64,000 nt of DNA. Source: Streptomyces sp. NBC_01591 (GTDB taxonomy: Bacteria; Actinomycetota; Actinomycetes; Streptomycetales; Streptomycetaceae). Below the pieces are notes generated by a model, which did no database searches, was not told where the DNA came from, and saw nothing but the letters and a program-made list of their open reading frames with translations. Positions 1 to 9,114 of this stretch are shown piece by piece (positions within the stretch are counted from its first letter, which is position 1; every line of letters starts with the position of its first letter). The translations under genes and the position numbers were made by a program. Location of the stretch: contig NZ_CP109327.1 of assembly GCF_035918155.1 (NCBI RefSeq), positions 7,006,001 to 7,070,000 of the forward strand, written 5' to 3'.

Positions 1-597
1 GCGCAGATGCCAGAGGCGGGGGTCGGACGTGGCGGCGGCGGCCGACCCGAGGGCCAGCGCGAGCGCGACGTCCGCGGGGGACTCCACGAAGCCCGCGGCC
101 ACCGACGGGGACATCGCGCGCTGTGCCTGCGCGCTCATCCGGGCGACGATCGGGGCGGGCATGATCTCGACCAGGTCCGGCGCCCCGCGCGAGATCGCGT
201 CCGTGGAGCGGCGCAGATTGGACCGGTCGGTGACGAACACCTTCATCATCGTCAGCAGGCCGAGCGGGCGGCCCTTCTCTATGAGGGAGAGCCGGGTGCT
301 GACCACGCCGTGCGCGCCCATGTTCTTGATGAACTCCAGCGCGCCCCGGTCCTGAGCCAGACCGGGGCTGCTGTCCACGTTCACGAACACGGTCTTCCCC
401 GCCCGGCCCAGCGCAGGCACGACCTGTGGCAGCTGCCCCACCGCGAACGACGCGAGGATGCACACCTTGGCCGGTGCGGTCAGGAACTGCCGCAGCGGCT
501 GGGTGCCGACGACCGACGCGACGACCGGCACCTCGGCGAACGCCGCGGTGAGCCGGGGGTCGAGTGCGGCACCGGACCGGGAGGGGGAAGGGGTCAT
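1..597 (-). CDS. glpP: GlpP-like glycerol-3-phosphate-responsive antiterminator (partial)
   Basis: The 199 visible residues carry VVNVDSSPGLAQD-like and DLVEIMPAPI segments typical of the G3P_antiterm family (GlpP of Bacillus subtilis). In that family glycerol 3-phosphate lets the protein bind leader RNA and prevent termination in glp genes. The C-terminus lies beyond the left edge. The ATG at 597 starts MTPSPSRSG; no strong ribosome site precedes it. It is the last visible gene of the leftward glp cluster, 51 bases after the flavoprotein gene. The context (transporter, glycerol kinase, GlpD) agrees with the family assignment. That it acts on the structured leader at 7111-7186 is inference. 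Confidence 0.75.
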   Translation of the reverse strand, partial: MTPSPSRSGAALDPRLTAAFAEVPVVASVVGTQPLRQFLTAPAKVCILASFAVGQLPQVVPALGRAGKTVFVNVDSSPGLAQDRGALEFIKNMGAHGVVSTRLSLIEKGRPLGLLTMMKVFVTDRSNLRRSTDAISRGAPDLVEIMPAPIVARMSAQAQRAMSPSVAAGFVESPADVALALALGSAAAATSDPRLWHLR

Positions 598-648
598 GGC
601 AAGGGCCTGCCTGGGGAGGGAGGGGTTCGTGGCTGCTGAGGCCTGACG

Positions 649-2202
649 TCAGTTCAGCGGAGACGTACCGAATCGGCTGGGAAGGCCCAGTTTGCCAGGG
701 TTGAGAATGCCGGCCGGGTCCAGGGCCTTCTTCACCGCGACGAAGGTCGCGAAGCCCGCCCCGAGGGATTCCTCCAGGTAGGGGCCGCGCAGCAGGCCGC
801 AGCCGTGGTGGTGGCTGAGCGCCGCCGCGTGCTTGATCAGTACGGCGTTGGCCGCGTCCCACACCGAGCGGTACCAGTCGCGGCGCGACTCGGGAGCCAC
901 GTCGCCGCGCAGCGAGAAGTAGACGCAGGCGCCGTCGGTGTACGCGTGGGACTGGTGGGCCGAGGCGGCCAGGGTGCCGGGCACCGACTGGATCGCGGCG
1001 ACCACCTCGTCGTAGATCACCGGGAGGTCGGTCCAGGACGCGGCCATCTCCAGGGTGTCGGCCACGAAGCCGGGACCGGGCTTGAAGCCGTCGGCGGACT
1101 TGCCGACCAGCATCCGCTCGTCCAGCCAGCGCTCGAAGACCGCCTTGCTGTCCAGCTCGGGGCCGTACGCCTCGCAGACTTCGGACGCCACCTTGATCGA
1201 GGCGTCGACGATGGCCGGGTTGCCCTCGTCGGCGATGAGCAGGAGGTTGGTCTCCGGGTGGCCGAAGTGGGTGCCCGACTCCAGGGTGTCGTACAGCCGC
1301 AGGACGGCCGGGGTCGCACCGCGCTGCATGATCTTGCGGCAGGCGTCCAGGCCCTCGGCGAAGGTCTTGAAGCCGTACGCGACGGCATTGGCGTACTCCG
1401 GCAGCGGGTGGACCCGCAGCCGCGCCGAGACGATGACGCCGAGGGTGCCCTCGGAGCCGACGAACAGCTGGCGCAGGTCCGGGCCGACCGCGGCGCGGGC
1501 ATAGTCGCCGTACGTGGCCCGCGTACCGTCCGCGTGCACGACGTCCACTCCGACGACCATGTCCTCGATCTTGCCGTAACGCGTGGAGAGCTGACCGGCG
1601 CCGCGGCAGGCGATCCAGCCGCCGACCGTGGAGACGGCGAACGCGGACGGCCAGTGGCCGGTGGTGACGCCGTACTCCTCCTGGAGCTGCTTCTCGAAGA
1701 GGTCGCCGAACATGCCGGCCTGGACGTCCACGATGTTGGACTCGGCGTCGAAGCCGGTGATCTCGTTCAGTCCGCAGACGTCCAGGACGACGCCGCCGAA
1801 GACGGGGAGCGCCGCGCCCGTGACGTTGGAGCGGCCGGCGGACGGGGTGACCGGGATGCCCGCCTCGTGGCAGATCCGCAGCACGGCCGCGACCTGGTCG
1901 GCGTCGGCCGCCTCGACGATCACCGCGTCCGGCGTCGCGGGGCGGCCCTCGGTCTCGCCGATCATCGAGCCGGCCCACCAGTCACGGGTCCGGGTGACGA
2001 CCTCCTCGCGGGCGGTGTGCACGGCGTGCGCGGCCTCACGCAGTGCCTCGATCACGGTCTCGGGGACCTCGACCGGGTTCACCTGGAGGGCGGCCTCGCC
2101 GTCCCCGATCGGGGTGTTCTGCGCCCACTTGGCGAAGCTGGGGGCGCCGATCGTGTAGTTGCCCCGGTTGAACGGGTGGGTGATGGTCTGACGGCTGATC
2201 AT
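649..2202 (-). CDS. FAD-binding oxidase, alkylglycerone-phosphate-synthase-like
   Basis: A 517-residue flavoprotein of the PCMH-type FAD family. The N-terminal FAD region contains VTPSAGRSNVTG and STVGGWIACRGAG followed by YGKIEDMVVG; the C-terminal cap ends with SHHHGCGLLRG and ALDPAGILNPGKLGL. The His cluster and the STVGGW / YG.IED pattern match alkyldihydroxyacetonephosphate synthase (AGPS), which swaps an acyl for an alkyl chain on acyl-DHAP. Start is the ATG at 2202, which overlaps the glpD stop (ATGA), so the two are probably co-translated. The open frame continues upstream as an antisense shadow of glpD. Substrate is not proven: bacterial homologues may oxidise other glycerol-derived compounds. 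Confidence 0.8.
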   Translation of the reverse strand: MISRQTITHPFNRGNYTIGAPSFAKWAQNTPIGDGEAALQVNPVEVPETVIEALREAAHAVHTAREEVVTRTRDWWAGSMIGETEGRPATPDAVIVEAADADQVAAVLRICHEAGIPVTPSAGRSNVTGAALPVFGGVVLDVCGLNEITGFDAESNIVDVQAGMFGDLFEKQLQEEYGVTTGHWPSAFAVSTVGGWIACRGAGQLSTRYGKIEDMVVGVDVVHADGTRATYGDYARAAVGPDLRQLFVGSEGTLGVIVSARLRVHPLPEYANAVAYGFKTFAEGLDACRKIMQRGATPAVLRLYDTLESGTHFGHPETNLLLIADEGNPAIVDASIKVASEVCEAYGPELDSKAVFERWLDERMLVGKSADGFKPGPGFVADTLEMAASWTDLPVIYDEVVAAIQSVPGTLAASAHQSHAYTDGACVYFSLRGDVAPESRRDWYRSVWDAANAVLIKHAAALSHHHGCGLLRGPYLEESLGAGFATFVAVKKALDPAGILNPGKLGLPSRFGTSPLN

Positions 2203-3872
2203 GCTGCTGCCCCTTCGAGGAGTACGGACTTTTCGTGACGGACGGCTGCGAGGTACTCGGAGACCGAACGCTCCACCTCGGCCTCCGTGAGGTTCAGTTC
2301 CCGGCCGAGGATCGCGCCGACGGCCTCGGCGGCGTCGGCGGACGCGTCCCGGGCGAACAGCCGGGCGCGCATCCGGCGGGAGAGCACGTCGTCGACCGAG
2401 CGGGCGAGTTCGGCGCGGGCCGCGTACACGACCTCGGCCTTGGTGTACGGCAGTCCCGCGACGATCGGCTCGGCCAGCGCCGGGTCGTCCTGGATCAGGT
2501 CGCCGACGAAGCGGGCCTCGGTGCCGAAGCGCTCGCCGAGGTGTGCGGCGATGCCGCCGGAGGCCGCGACGGCCTCGGCGTCGTAACCGGCGCCGCCGAG
2601 CAGCGGGAGATCGGTGGTGCGGCTCCTGCCCTTGCGGCCGAGGACCGTCATCACCTTGTCGATGACGAGTTCGCCCATGTGCCGGCTGGTGGTGAGCTTG
2701 CCGCCGGTCACCGTCACCATGCCGGTGCGGCCGATGGTGATGTGGTGGTCGCGGCGCATGTCGAGGGTCGCGCCCTCCTTGCCGCCGACCAGCGGGCGCA
2801 GACCGCCGATGGAGCCGACCACGTCGTCCGGGGTGAGCTTCCCCTCGAAGGCGGTGTTGGCGCCCTCCAGCAGGAAGTCCATCTCCTCCCGGGTGCAGTG
2901 CACATCGTCGGGGGAGCCCTGGTAGTCCTCGTCGGTGGTGCCGAGCACGACGCTGTTGCCCCAGCGGGTGCAGGTCGCGCGGCGGGCCCGGCCGGGGATC
3001 GGCACGGTGACCGTGCAGTTGATCCGCACCTTGTCCCACGGCACCACGATGTGGACGCCCTTGGCGGGCCTGACCTGCGGCTTGTGGCCGTCGTCCGCCT
3101 TCGCGTCGAGCTCGTCGGTCCATACGCCCGTGGCGTTGACGACGGCCCGCGCCCGGATGTCGAAGGTGTCGCCGTCCGCCGAGACCCGGGCGCCGGACAC
3201 TTTGCCCATCTGCATCAGCAGACCCTCGGCCCTGGCCCCGTTGAGGATCGTCGCACCGAGCGCGGCCGCGGTCCGGACGATGGTGAGGACGAGGCGGGCG
3301 TCATCGGTGCGGGCGTCGAAGTACATCAGCCCGCCCTTGAGGTTCTCCGCGCGCAGCGTCGGCGCCTGCGCGAGGACCTCGGGAACGGTGAGCCGCTGGT
3401 GCAGCTTGCCGATCCGCCAGCCGCCGACCAGGTCGTACGTCCACAGCAAGCCCTCGAACCCCTTGGCGAGGCGGGCGTCGAAGATGCCTTCCTTGTCCAG
3501 GATCGGGAAGAGGAACGGCAGCCGGTGCACCAGGTGCGGGGCGTTCTTCCGGAAGCGGTGCCGCTCCAGGAGCGAGTGGCGGACCAGGTTGACGTTGCCC
3601 TGCTCGATGTAGCGCAGGCCGCCGTGCACCATCTTCGAGGACTTCGACGACGTACCGGAGGCGAAGTCGTCCTTCTCGACCAGCGCCGCGCGCAGCCCGC
3701 GCGAGGCCGCGTCGAGCACGGCGTACGCCCCGGTGATGCCGCCGCCTATGACGAGCACGTCGTACGTGTCGTCGGCCAGTCGGCGCTTGAGGGCCGCCCG
3801 GTCGAGCAGCAGGGGCGTTCGGCGGGTCGCCGCGGCGCTGCGCCGCGGCTTCCGGGCGGGCATGGTGATCAC
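2199..3872 (-). CDS. glpD: Glycerol-3-phosphate dehydrogenase (FAD, GlpD family)
   Basis: 557 residues. The N-terminus has the dinucleotide-binding motif DVLVIGGGITGAYAVLDAASRG, then SGTSSKSSKMVHGGLRYIEQG, and later GLRPLVGGK and TVTGGKLTTSRHMGE, all hallmarks of the membrane-associated enzyme that oxidises glycerol 3-phosphate to dihydroxyacetone phosphate and passes electrons to quinone. The C-terminal cap domain is present, so length is normal. A GTG at 3872 has AGGAG eight bases upstream and is preferred; the ATG at 3863 (MPARKPRR) is too far from that site. Gene lies 74 bases after glpK and overlaps the AGPS-like gene by 4 bases. Confidence 0.93.
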   Translation of the reverse strand: MITMPARKPRRSAAATRRTPLLLDRAALKRRLADDTYDVLVIGGGITGAYAVLDAASRGLRAALVEKDDFASGTSSKSSKMVHGGLRYIEQGNVNLVRHSLLERHRFRKNAPHLVHRLPFLFPILDKEGIFDARLAKGFEGLLWTYDLVGGWRIGKLHQRLTVPEVLAQAPTLRAENLKGGLMYFDARTDDARLVLTIVRTAAALGATILNGARAEGLLMQMGKVSGARVSADGDTFDIRARAVVNATGVWTDELDAKADDGHKPQVRPAKGVHIVVPWDKVRINCTVTVPIPGRARRATCTRWGNSVVLGTTDEDYQGSPDDVHCTREEMDFLLEGANTAFEGKLTPDDVVGSIGGLRPLVGGKEGATLDMRRDHHITIGRTGMVTVTGGKLTTSRHMGELVIDKVMTVLGRKGRSRTTDLPLLGGAGYDAEAVAASGGIAAHLGERFGTEARFVGDLIQDDPALAEPIVAGLPYTKAEVVYAARAELARSVDDVLSRRMRARLFARDASADAAEAVGAILGRELNLTEAEVERSVSEYLAAVRHEKSVLLEGAAA

Positions 3873-3946
3873 AACATCAACTCCTGGTGTTTCGGTGCGG
3901 CGGCCGCGTGGTCGGTACCGGCCGCCGGGTGACGGTCGGGGGGCCG

Positions 3947-5518
3947 TCAGTGGGGGGTGTGAGGTTCGGGGTCCTTCAGGGGGAGCAGAGCGGGGTCGTT
4001 CAGGTGGGCGATGAGCACGTCGCGCCAGGCGGACCGCTGCGCGGTGCGCTCGGCCGCCGTGATCGAGGGCTCGAAGATCCGGCCGAGCGGCTGTGCCTCG
4101 ACGACCTCTTCGAGCGAGGACCACAGGCCCTGGGCGACACCGGCGAGATACGCGGTGCCCCGCAGGCTGGCGGTGGCGGAGTCGGAGACCCGCTCCAGCG
4201 GCAGGCCGGTCAGGTCGGCCTGGATCCGCATCAGCGGGTCGCTGCCGGAGACCCCGCCGCCGACCCGGAGCCGGGTGAACGGTGTGCCCATGGTGTCGGC
4301 GACCCCGTCGATCAGGTCGCACACCGAGTGCGCGATCCCGTCGAGCACGGCGCGGGCGAGATCGGCGCGGGTGGTGGCGAGGGTGAGCCCGGTGAGGGAT
4401 GCGGTGGCCTCCGGGTGCCAGACCGGCGTACGGACCCCGGCGAGTGCCGGGACGAAACGCGGGGTGCGGCCCGGCCGGGTGGGGACCCGGCCCGCCTCCT
4501 CACCGAGCTCCTTCGGCGATGCGAACAGGCCCAGGTCGTCGCAGAGCCAGCGCAGCGCCGAACCCGCCGTGGAGGTGTACGCCTCCAGGCTGTAGTGGCT
4601 GATGTCGCCCTGCCGCCGGCCGGGCTGGGCGAGCACCCCGGAGATGTCCGGCCGGGGCAGGGCGGGCGTGGTGCCGGTCGCCGCGTCGACGAAGGCGCCG
4701 GTCCCGTACACGCACATGCCCTGCCCGGCGGCGAGGCCGCCGAGCGCGACGAGTGCGGCGTGCTGGTCGCCCATGGAGGCGGCCAGCGGGACGGCGATGC
4801 CGAGGGCGGCCGGGTCGGTCGTACCGAATCCGGCGTCGTCGGAGCGGAGCTCCGGGAGCAGGTCGAGGGGGAAGCCGAGGTGGCTGATCCACTCCTCGTC
4901 CCAGGCATGCCGCTCCAGCAGATAGCCACCGGTGGAGGCGGCGTTCGTCGGCGTCGTGGCGTGCACGGCGCCGCCGGTGAGCCGCCAGATCAGCCAGGTG
5001 TCGACGGTGCCGAAGAGCAGTCGGCCCTCGCGGTGCGCGGCGGCCACCTCCGGGTGCGCGGCGATCTGCCGGGCGGCCCAGAGGAAGGGGGCGCGGGCGC
5101 CGACCGGCCGGCCCTGGCGGGCCAGCAGGGCGGCGTCCCACTCCGCCTCGTACGCGGTGAGCTCGGCCGCGTGCCGCCGGTCCTGCCACACCACCGCGGG
5201 CAGCAGTGGCCGCCCGGTCACCCGGTCCCACAGCATCGCGGTCGCCCGCTGGGTGGAGAGCGCCACCGCGGTGATCCCGATGCCCTCCTCGCGGGCCCGG
5301 CCGACGGCCCGGCGCGCCACCTCGACGGTGGCGGTCCAGATCTCCATCGGGTCCTGCTCGACCGAGAGGTCGTCCGGATGGCTGACCTTGATCGACCGGT
5401 AGAACACCTCGTGGGCGGCGCCGGAGTCGAGGACGACTCCGGCCCGGGTGCCCGTGGTGCCCTCGTCGATGGACAGCACACCGCGCCGTGGGGCGGCGCC
5501 GGGGAACGTCTGCGTCAT
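3947..5518 (-). CDS. glpK: Glycerol kinase-like FGGY carbohydrate kinase
   Basis: 523 residues of the FGGY family: the N-terminal phosphate-binding loop DEGTTGTRAG, SVEQDPMEIW, VVWQDRR, then GDQHAALVALGG with YGTGAFVDAATG in the second domain and a GGGVSGSDPLMR-type C-terminal motif. These match glycerol kinase (ATP plus glycerol to glycerol 3-phosphate), although several signature positions differ from the Escherichia coli enzyme (DEGTT instead of DQGTT, STQRATAMLW instead of NQRETT), so another polyol is possible. ATG at 5518 follows GAAAGGGCTGCC. The gene lies between the MFS gene and glpD on the same strand, which supports glycerol as substrate. Confidence 0.85.
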   Translation of the reverse strand: MTQTFPGAAPRRGVLSIDEGTTGTRAGVVLDSGAAHEVFYRSIKVSHPDDLSVEQDPMEIWTATVEVARRAVGRAREEGIGITAVALSTQRATAMLWDRVTGRPLLPAVVWQDRRHAAELTAYEAEWDAALLARQGRPVGARAPFLWAARQIAAHPEVAAAHREGRLLFGTVDTWLIWRLTGGAVHATTPTNAASTGGYLLERHAWDEEWISHLGFPLDLLPELRSDDAGFGTTDPAALGIAVPLAASMGDQHAALVALGGLAAGQGMCVYGTGAFVDAATGTTPALPRPDISGVLAQPGRRQGDISHYSLEAYTSTAGSALRWLCDDLGLFASPKELGEEAGRVPTRPGRTPRFVPALAGVRTPVWHPEATASLTGLTLATTRADLARAVLDGIAHSVCDLIDGVADTMGTPFTRLRVGGGVSGSDPLMRIQADLTGLPLERVSDSATASLRGTAYLAGVAQGLWSSLEEVVEAQPLGRIFEPSITAAERTAQRSAWRDVLIAHLNDPALLPLKDPEPHTPH

Positions 5519-5612
5519 GGCAGCCCTTTCATTGCGAGCATCGCGAGCGAGCCGTGCGGAGGGATGGGGAGGGGAGGGAACCATCGTGTGGTGCGACGGG
5601 CCCGGCGGCCGG

Positions 5613-7067
5613 TCAGCGCGCGGTCACGGACTCCGCGGATTCCGGCGAACCCGGCTGGGTGCCGACGGCGGTCCGGTCCTGTCCGGCGGCCTCGTCGGGG
5701 GACGCGGCCTTCGTCGGGTCCCACTTGATCGCCAGGCAGGTGATCAAGCCGAGCAGCGGCACGACGGAGAGCACCAGGAAGGTGTCGGCGAGCCCCAGCG
5801 AGTCCTTGATCTGCGGGAACACATACAGCCCGACGACACTGCCGAAGCTGCCGACCATCCCGGTGACACCGGTGCCGAGCGCGCGGACATCGCTGCTGTA
5901 CGAGAGCGCGGCGATGGACTTGCCGTTGGCACCCGGGCCCGCGGAGTGGCAGAGGATGAACAGCACCGGCAGCAGGAACGCCACGGCCGTGGGCACCTTC
6001 TCGAAGGTCAGTCCCATCGCGAGCAGCGCCACGAAGACCCCGGCGAAGCCTGCCGCGGAGCTGAGCCGCAGTCCCAGCCGGCGGCCGAAGTAGGCGGAGA
6101 GGAGCCCGCCCGCGATACCGAAGGCGTTGAAGACCATCGAGCCGATCGTCGCCTTCTCGAAGCTCTCGCCGAAGATCGTCAGGCTGATCAGCGGGAGGTA
6201 CCAGCCGACCGCGAAGTACTGCATCGACTGCCCGAGCGAGATGACCGAGGAGAGGACCGTGCGCGGCAGGTACTCGCCCTTGAAGAGCAGTCCGGCCTGA
6301 CGGAAACCGATGGCGGGCGCCTCGGTGGCGGCGCGGGTCGCCTCGTCGGGCTTCCCGGCGACGGCCTTGATCGCGTAGATCCTGTCCAGGTTGACGACGG
6401 CCTCGTCCAGCCGGCCCTTGCTCGCCAGCCAGGTGGGGCTCTCCCGCAGCATCAGCCACTGGCCGATCAGCAGCATGATGGCGACGACCGCGGCCGAGCC
6501 GACCGACCAGCGCCAGATGTCCGCGCCGACGTCCAGGTTGAAGAAGACCAGGGCGAGCGCGAGGTTGCTGGTGGTGGCGACGTACCAGACGGCCTGCCAC
6601 AGGTTCAGCCGGCCGCCCAGCTTCGCGGGCGTGTACTCGGCGAGCAGTGCCATGGCGACGGCGAAGTCGATGCCGTACGCGACACCCACCAGGACCCGGC
6701 CGAGCCAGACAACGGTGAAGTCACCGGCGAAGGCGGCAAGCAGGGCGCCCGCGATCGCGAACACCTTGGCGATGAGCAGCGGGGGAACACGGCCGATCCG
6801 GGTGGCGAGCCACCCGCCGACCGGGTTGAAGATGATCGCCAGGGCCGGAGCGGTGGCCGTGAGGATCGAGACCTGGGTGCTGGTGAGCTCCATCTGGGAC
6901 GTCATCGGCCCCAGACCGGCGCTCAGCGCGGCATTCGAATAGGCGTCGAGAAACAGCCCGCCGAACACGAGAAACCAGATGACCTGCGCCCGGCCGGTGA
7001 TCTTTCCCAGCCCATCGATGAGCGCAACGACGTCGGCGACGCCTTTGACGCTCGGACGTTGTGCCAT
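5613..7067 (-). CDS. MFS transporter of the glycerol cluster
   Basis: A 484-residue integral membrane protein with about 12 hydrophobic segments. It carries GGWLATRIGR between helices 2 and 3 and a second copy-like loop AYFGRRLGLR, as in the metabolite:proton symporter branch of the major facilitator superfamily, and a polar tail after the last helix. It is the promoter-proximal gene of the glp cluster, 94 bases before glycerol kinase, so glycerol or a glycerol derivative is the likely cargo (inference). The start at 7067 follows GAAGG seven bases upstream. No glpF channel is present in the window. Confidence 0.8.
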   Translation of the reverse strand: MAQRPSVKGVADVVALIDGLGKITGRAQVIWFLVFGGLFLDAYSNAALSAGLGPMTSQMELTSTQVSILTATAPALAIIFNPVGGWLATRIGRVPPLLIAKVFAIAGALLAAFAGDFTVVWLGRVLVGVAYGIDFAVAMALLAEYTPAKLGGRLNLWQAVWYVATTSNLALALVFFNLDVGADIWRWSVGSAAVVAIMLLIGQWLMLRESPTWLASKGRLDEAVVNLDRIYAIKAVAGKPDEATRAATEAPAIGFRQAGLLFKGEYLPRTVLSSVISLGQSMQYFAVGWYLPLISLTIFGESFEKATIGSMVFNAFGIAGGLLSAYFGRRLGLRLSSAAGFAGVFVALLAMGLTFEKVPTAVAFLLPVLFILCHSAGPGANGKSIAALSYSSDVRALGTGVTGMVGSFGSVVGLYVFPQIKDSLGLADTFLVLSVVPLLGLITCLAIKWDPTKAASPDEAAGQDRTAVGTQPGSPESAESVTAR

Positions 7068-7110
7068 GAATCCGCCTTCGAGGAAGACCCATCGGCGGCA
7101 CGGGGAGCAC

Positions 7111-7186
7111 AAAAAACAGGCATGACGAAACCACCGACAGGTGGTCTATGTCTGTGCCTGTCAAAACACTGCGGAAAGCGCCGCAG
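7111..7186 (-). promoter_or_regulatory. Structured leader before the glp cluster, possible GlpP-type antitermination site
   Basis: Read on the minus strand, CTGCGG/CCGCAG (7186-7181 with 7174-7169) forms a hairpin followed by TGTTTTG. Next GACAGG (7162-7157) can pair with CCTGTC (7141-7136). That pairing excludes a third perfect hairpin, ACCACC-loop-GGTGGT (7145-7140 with 7135-7130), which is followed by TTTCG and a T6 run at 7116-7111. Such mutually exclusive stems upstream of a cluster that encodes GlpP suggest antitermination. The pairings are seen; function is inferred. Confidence 0.4.
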
Positions 7187-7366
7187 CACGTGAACTGCAA
7201 AGAATGCGAACTACGCAGTGAGGTTAAGAACGAGTCAGGAGAAACGTCAAGGGTTTCCGGCAGGTTACTTGAACGTGACATGGGTCTTGAAGGCAGGAGC
7301 GGTGTCACGGGAGAGCCGCGGGGCGGAGCGCGCGACCCGCACGCGCTCCGCCCGTGGAGACGGAAG

Positions 7367-8920
7367 TCAGCGCCCCGTCTGCAGCGCCGCCCAGGTGCCC
7401 GGCCCCACGACGCCGTCGGCGTTCAGCCCCCGGCTCGTCTGATAGTTGCGCACCGCCGTCACCGTCGCCGGACCGAAGCTGCCGTCGATGCCGACCGTCG
7501 AGCCGAGCGCCGCCGTCAGCGAGCGCTGGAGCCGCTTCACCCCGTCGCCCGAGACGCCCTGCTGGAGGCTCGGCGTCGCACCGGCCGACAGCAGCGCGGT
7601 CCAGGTCCTGGCTCCCACCACGCCGTCGGCGCCCAGCCCGCGCGCCGCCTGATACGCCGTCACCGCGGTCTTCGTGGCCGGGCCGAAGCTGCCGTCCACC
7701 GCGCCGACGGAATAGCCCTGCTCGTTCAGCAGTTGCTGGACCGCCTTGACCTGAGCGCCCGTCGAGCCGCTCTGCTGGGTCGCGTACGAGGGGAAGCTCA
7801 GCCCGTCGGTGCTGTCGCCGCCGCCGGAGTCCCCGCCGACCAGCTCCATGTAGCGGGTCCAGTCCCAGTAGGGCCCCGGGTCGGTGTGGTCGTTGCCCGG
7901 CGCCTCGCTGTGCCCGATGATGTGCGCCCGGTCCTTCGGGATCCCGTAGCGGTCGCACAGGGACTTGGTCAGGGCCGCCGACGTCCGGTACATCGCGTCC
8001 GTGAACCAGGACGGGTCGTCGATGAACCCCTCGTGCTCGATGCCGAGCGCCGAGGCGTTGGCGCTCCTGGCGTGGTACGCGGTGTCGCTGTCGCGCACCG
8101 TCTGGGTGATCTCGCCGTCGGAGGAGCGCACCACGTAGTGCGCGCTCACCTCCGCGGTCGGGTTCTGGAACCAGCTGATCGAGCCCGCGTACGAGCCCTG
8201 CGTGACATGGACGACCACCTTGTCGATCTTCGCCGAGCGGCCGGCCGCGTAGTTGTTCGGGTGGGCCGGCACCCACAGCGCCGACGGGTAGTCCGGGCTC
8301 TGGGTGCGTACGTCGGTGGTGGAGAGCGAACCCTTCTCCGGGGCGACCGGTCGGCTCGTCACCGAGATCCGCTCGCCGCCCGGGACGACCGCCTTGAGCC
8401 CGGTGGCCAGGAAGGTGTAGACGGTGTCGGCGTAGAGGGCGGCGGCGGGGCCCTGCGCGCCGCCGTACTGGGCGACGGCCGGGTACCAGGCGTCGATGTC
8501 GTCGCGGTCCCGGGCGTCGAGGCCGAGCTTGTCCGCGTAACTGCGCAGCACCGCCGCGCCGCCCAGGATGTTGGCCCCGGTGTCGGTGCGGAGCTCGGCG
8601 AGCGGCTTGCCGGTGAGGGCCGCCGCCCGTTCCAGCGTCCGGTTCGTGGGGTTGCTCACCAGATGCATCACGCCGTAGCCGTTGGCCTGGCTGGGGCGTC
8701 CGGAGTGGCCGTCGAGCCGGGTCTCGCCGTAGCCGACGGCGGCGAGCAGATCGCGCGGTACGTCGAACTCCGCGGCGGCCCGCGCGAACGCCCGGTTCAT
8801 CGGGTCGCCGCCGTCCGGCGCGGCGAAGGCCGGTGTGCCGGTGACGGTCAGGACGGTGGCGGTGAGGGCCGCCAGGACGGATGCGCGGCCCTTTGTGTGG
8901 GCTGCGGCGCGGCTGGGCAT
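7367..8920 (-). CDS. Secreted N-acetylmuramoyl-L-alanine amidase with two peptidoglycan-binding repeats
   Basis: 517 residues. A signal peptide (hydrophobic LAALTATVLTVTGTPAFAA, cleavage near residue 34) is followed by a lysozyme/SLT-like segment (residues about 40-160, VGYGETRLDGH), then an Amidase_2 domain (about 220-360) with VVVHVTQGS, GIEHEGF and HSEAPGNDHTDPGPYWDW zinc and catalytic motifs. Two PG_binding_1 repeats close the protein (GAVDGSFGPATKTAV and VGIDGSFGPATVTAV). It should cleave the bond between muramic acid and L-alanine outside the cell. ATG at 8920 follows GGAGCAGGT. Monocistronic; its promoter is likely the one at 9001-9029. Confidence 0.92.
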   Translation of the reverse strand: MPSRAAAHTKGRASVLAALTATVLTVTGTPAFAAPDGGDPMNRAFARAAAEFDVPRDLLAAVGYGETRLDGHSGRPSQANGYGVMHLVSNPTNRTLERAAALTGKPLAELRTDTGANILGGAAVLRSYADKLGLDARDRDDIDAWYPAVAQYGGAQGPAAALYADTVYTFLATGLKAVVPGGERISVTSRPVAPEKGSLSTTDVRTQSPDYPSALWVPAHPNNYAAGRSAKIDKVVVHVTQGSYAGSISWFQNPTAEVSAHYVVRSSDGEITQTVRDSDTAYHARSANASALGIEHEGFIDDPSWFTDAMYRTSAALTKSLCDRYGIPKDRAHIIGHSEAPGNDHTDPGPYWDWTRYMELVGGDSGGGDSTDGLSFPSYATQQSGSTGAQVKAVQQLLNEQGYSVGAVDGSFGPATKTAVTAYQAARGLGADGVVGARTWTALLSAGATPSLQQGVSGDGVKRLQRSLTAALGSTVGIDGSFGPATVTAVRNYQTSRGLNADGVVGPGTWAALQTGR

Positions 8921-9000
8921 ACCTGCTCCTGCTCGGTGGGGGGAGAAGAGACGGCCCCCGGGCCCGAGTGGGGTGGGCCGAGGGGCCGTGAAGCCCGCTC

Positions 9001-9029
9001 AGAGTATCCATCTGTCCAGGGCATGACAA
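9001..9029 (-). promoter_or_regulatory. Promoter of the amidase gene
   Basis: On the minus strand TTGTCA (9029-9024) and TACTCT (9006-9001) are separated by 17 bases, about 80 bases before the amidase ATG. Upstream lies a small palindrome ACTCCA-TTGGAGT near 9058-9070. Predicted from sequence only. Confidence 0.45.
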
Positions 9030-9114
9030 TCATTTGCCGGTGTGTCGAACTCCCTTTCACTCCAATGGAGTTGATGTGGAATCCGGAGGTCTGCCCGGTG
9101 AACGGACGGGGCTG

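Noticed and set aside
805..2238. Long plus-strand frame opposite the flavoprotein
   Set aside because: Antisense shadow of a high-GC gene; repeated low-complexity Arg/Gly/Ala and no motif.
649..3123. One 824-residue protein covering glpD and the FAD-binding oxidase
   Set aside because: The N-terminal part has no plausible family and overlaps glpD in another frame; the clear start with ATGA coupling is at 2202.
9071..9079. TGTGGAA word upstream of the amidase
   Set aside because: A single copy far from the element; the switch boxes are clustered near 30-33 kb, so it looks like chance.
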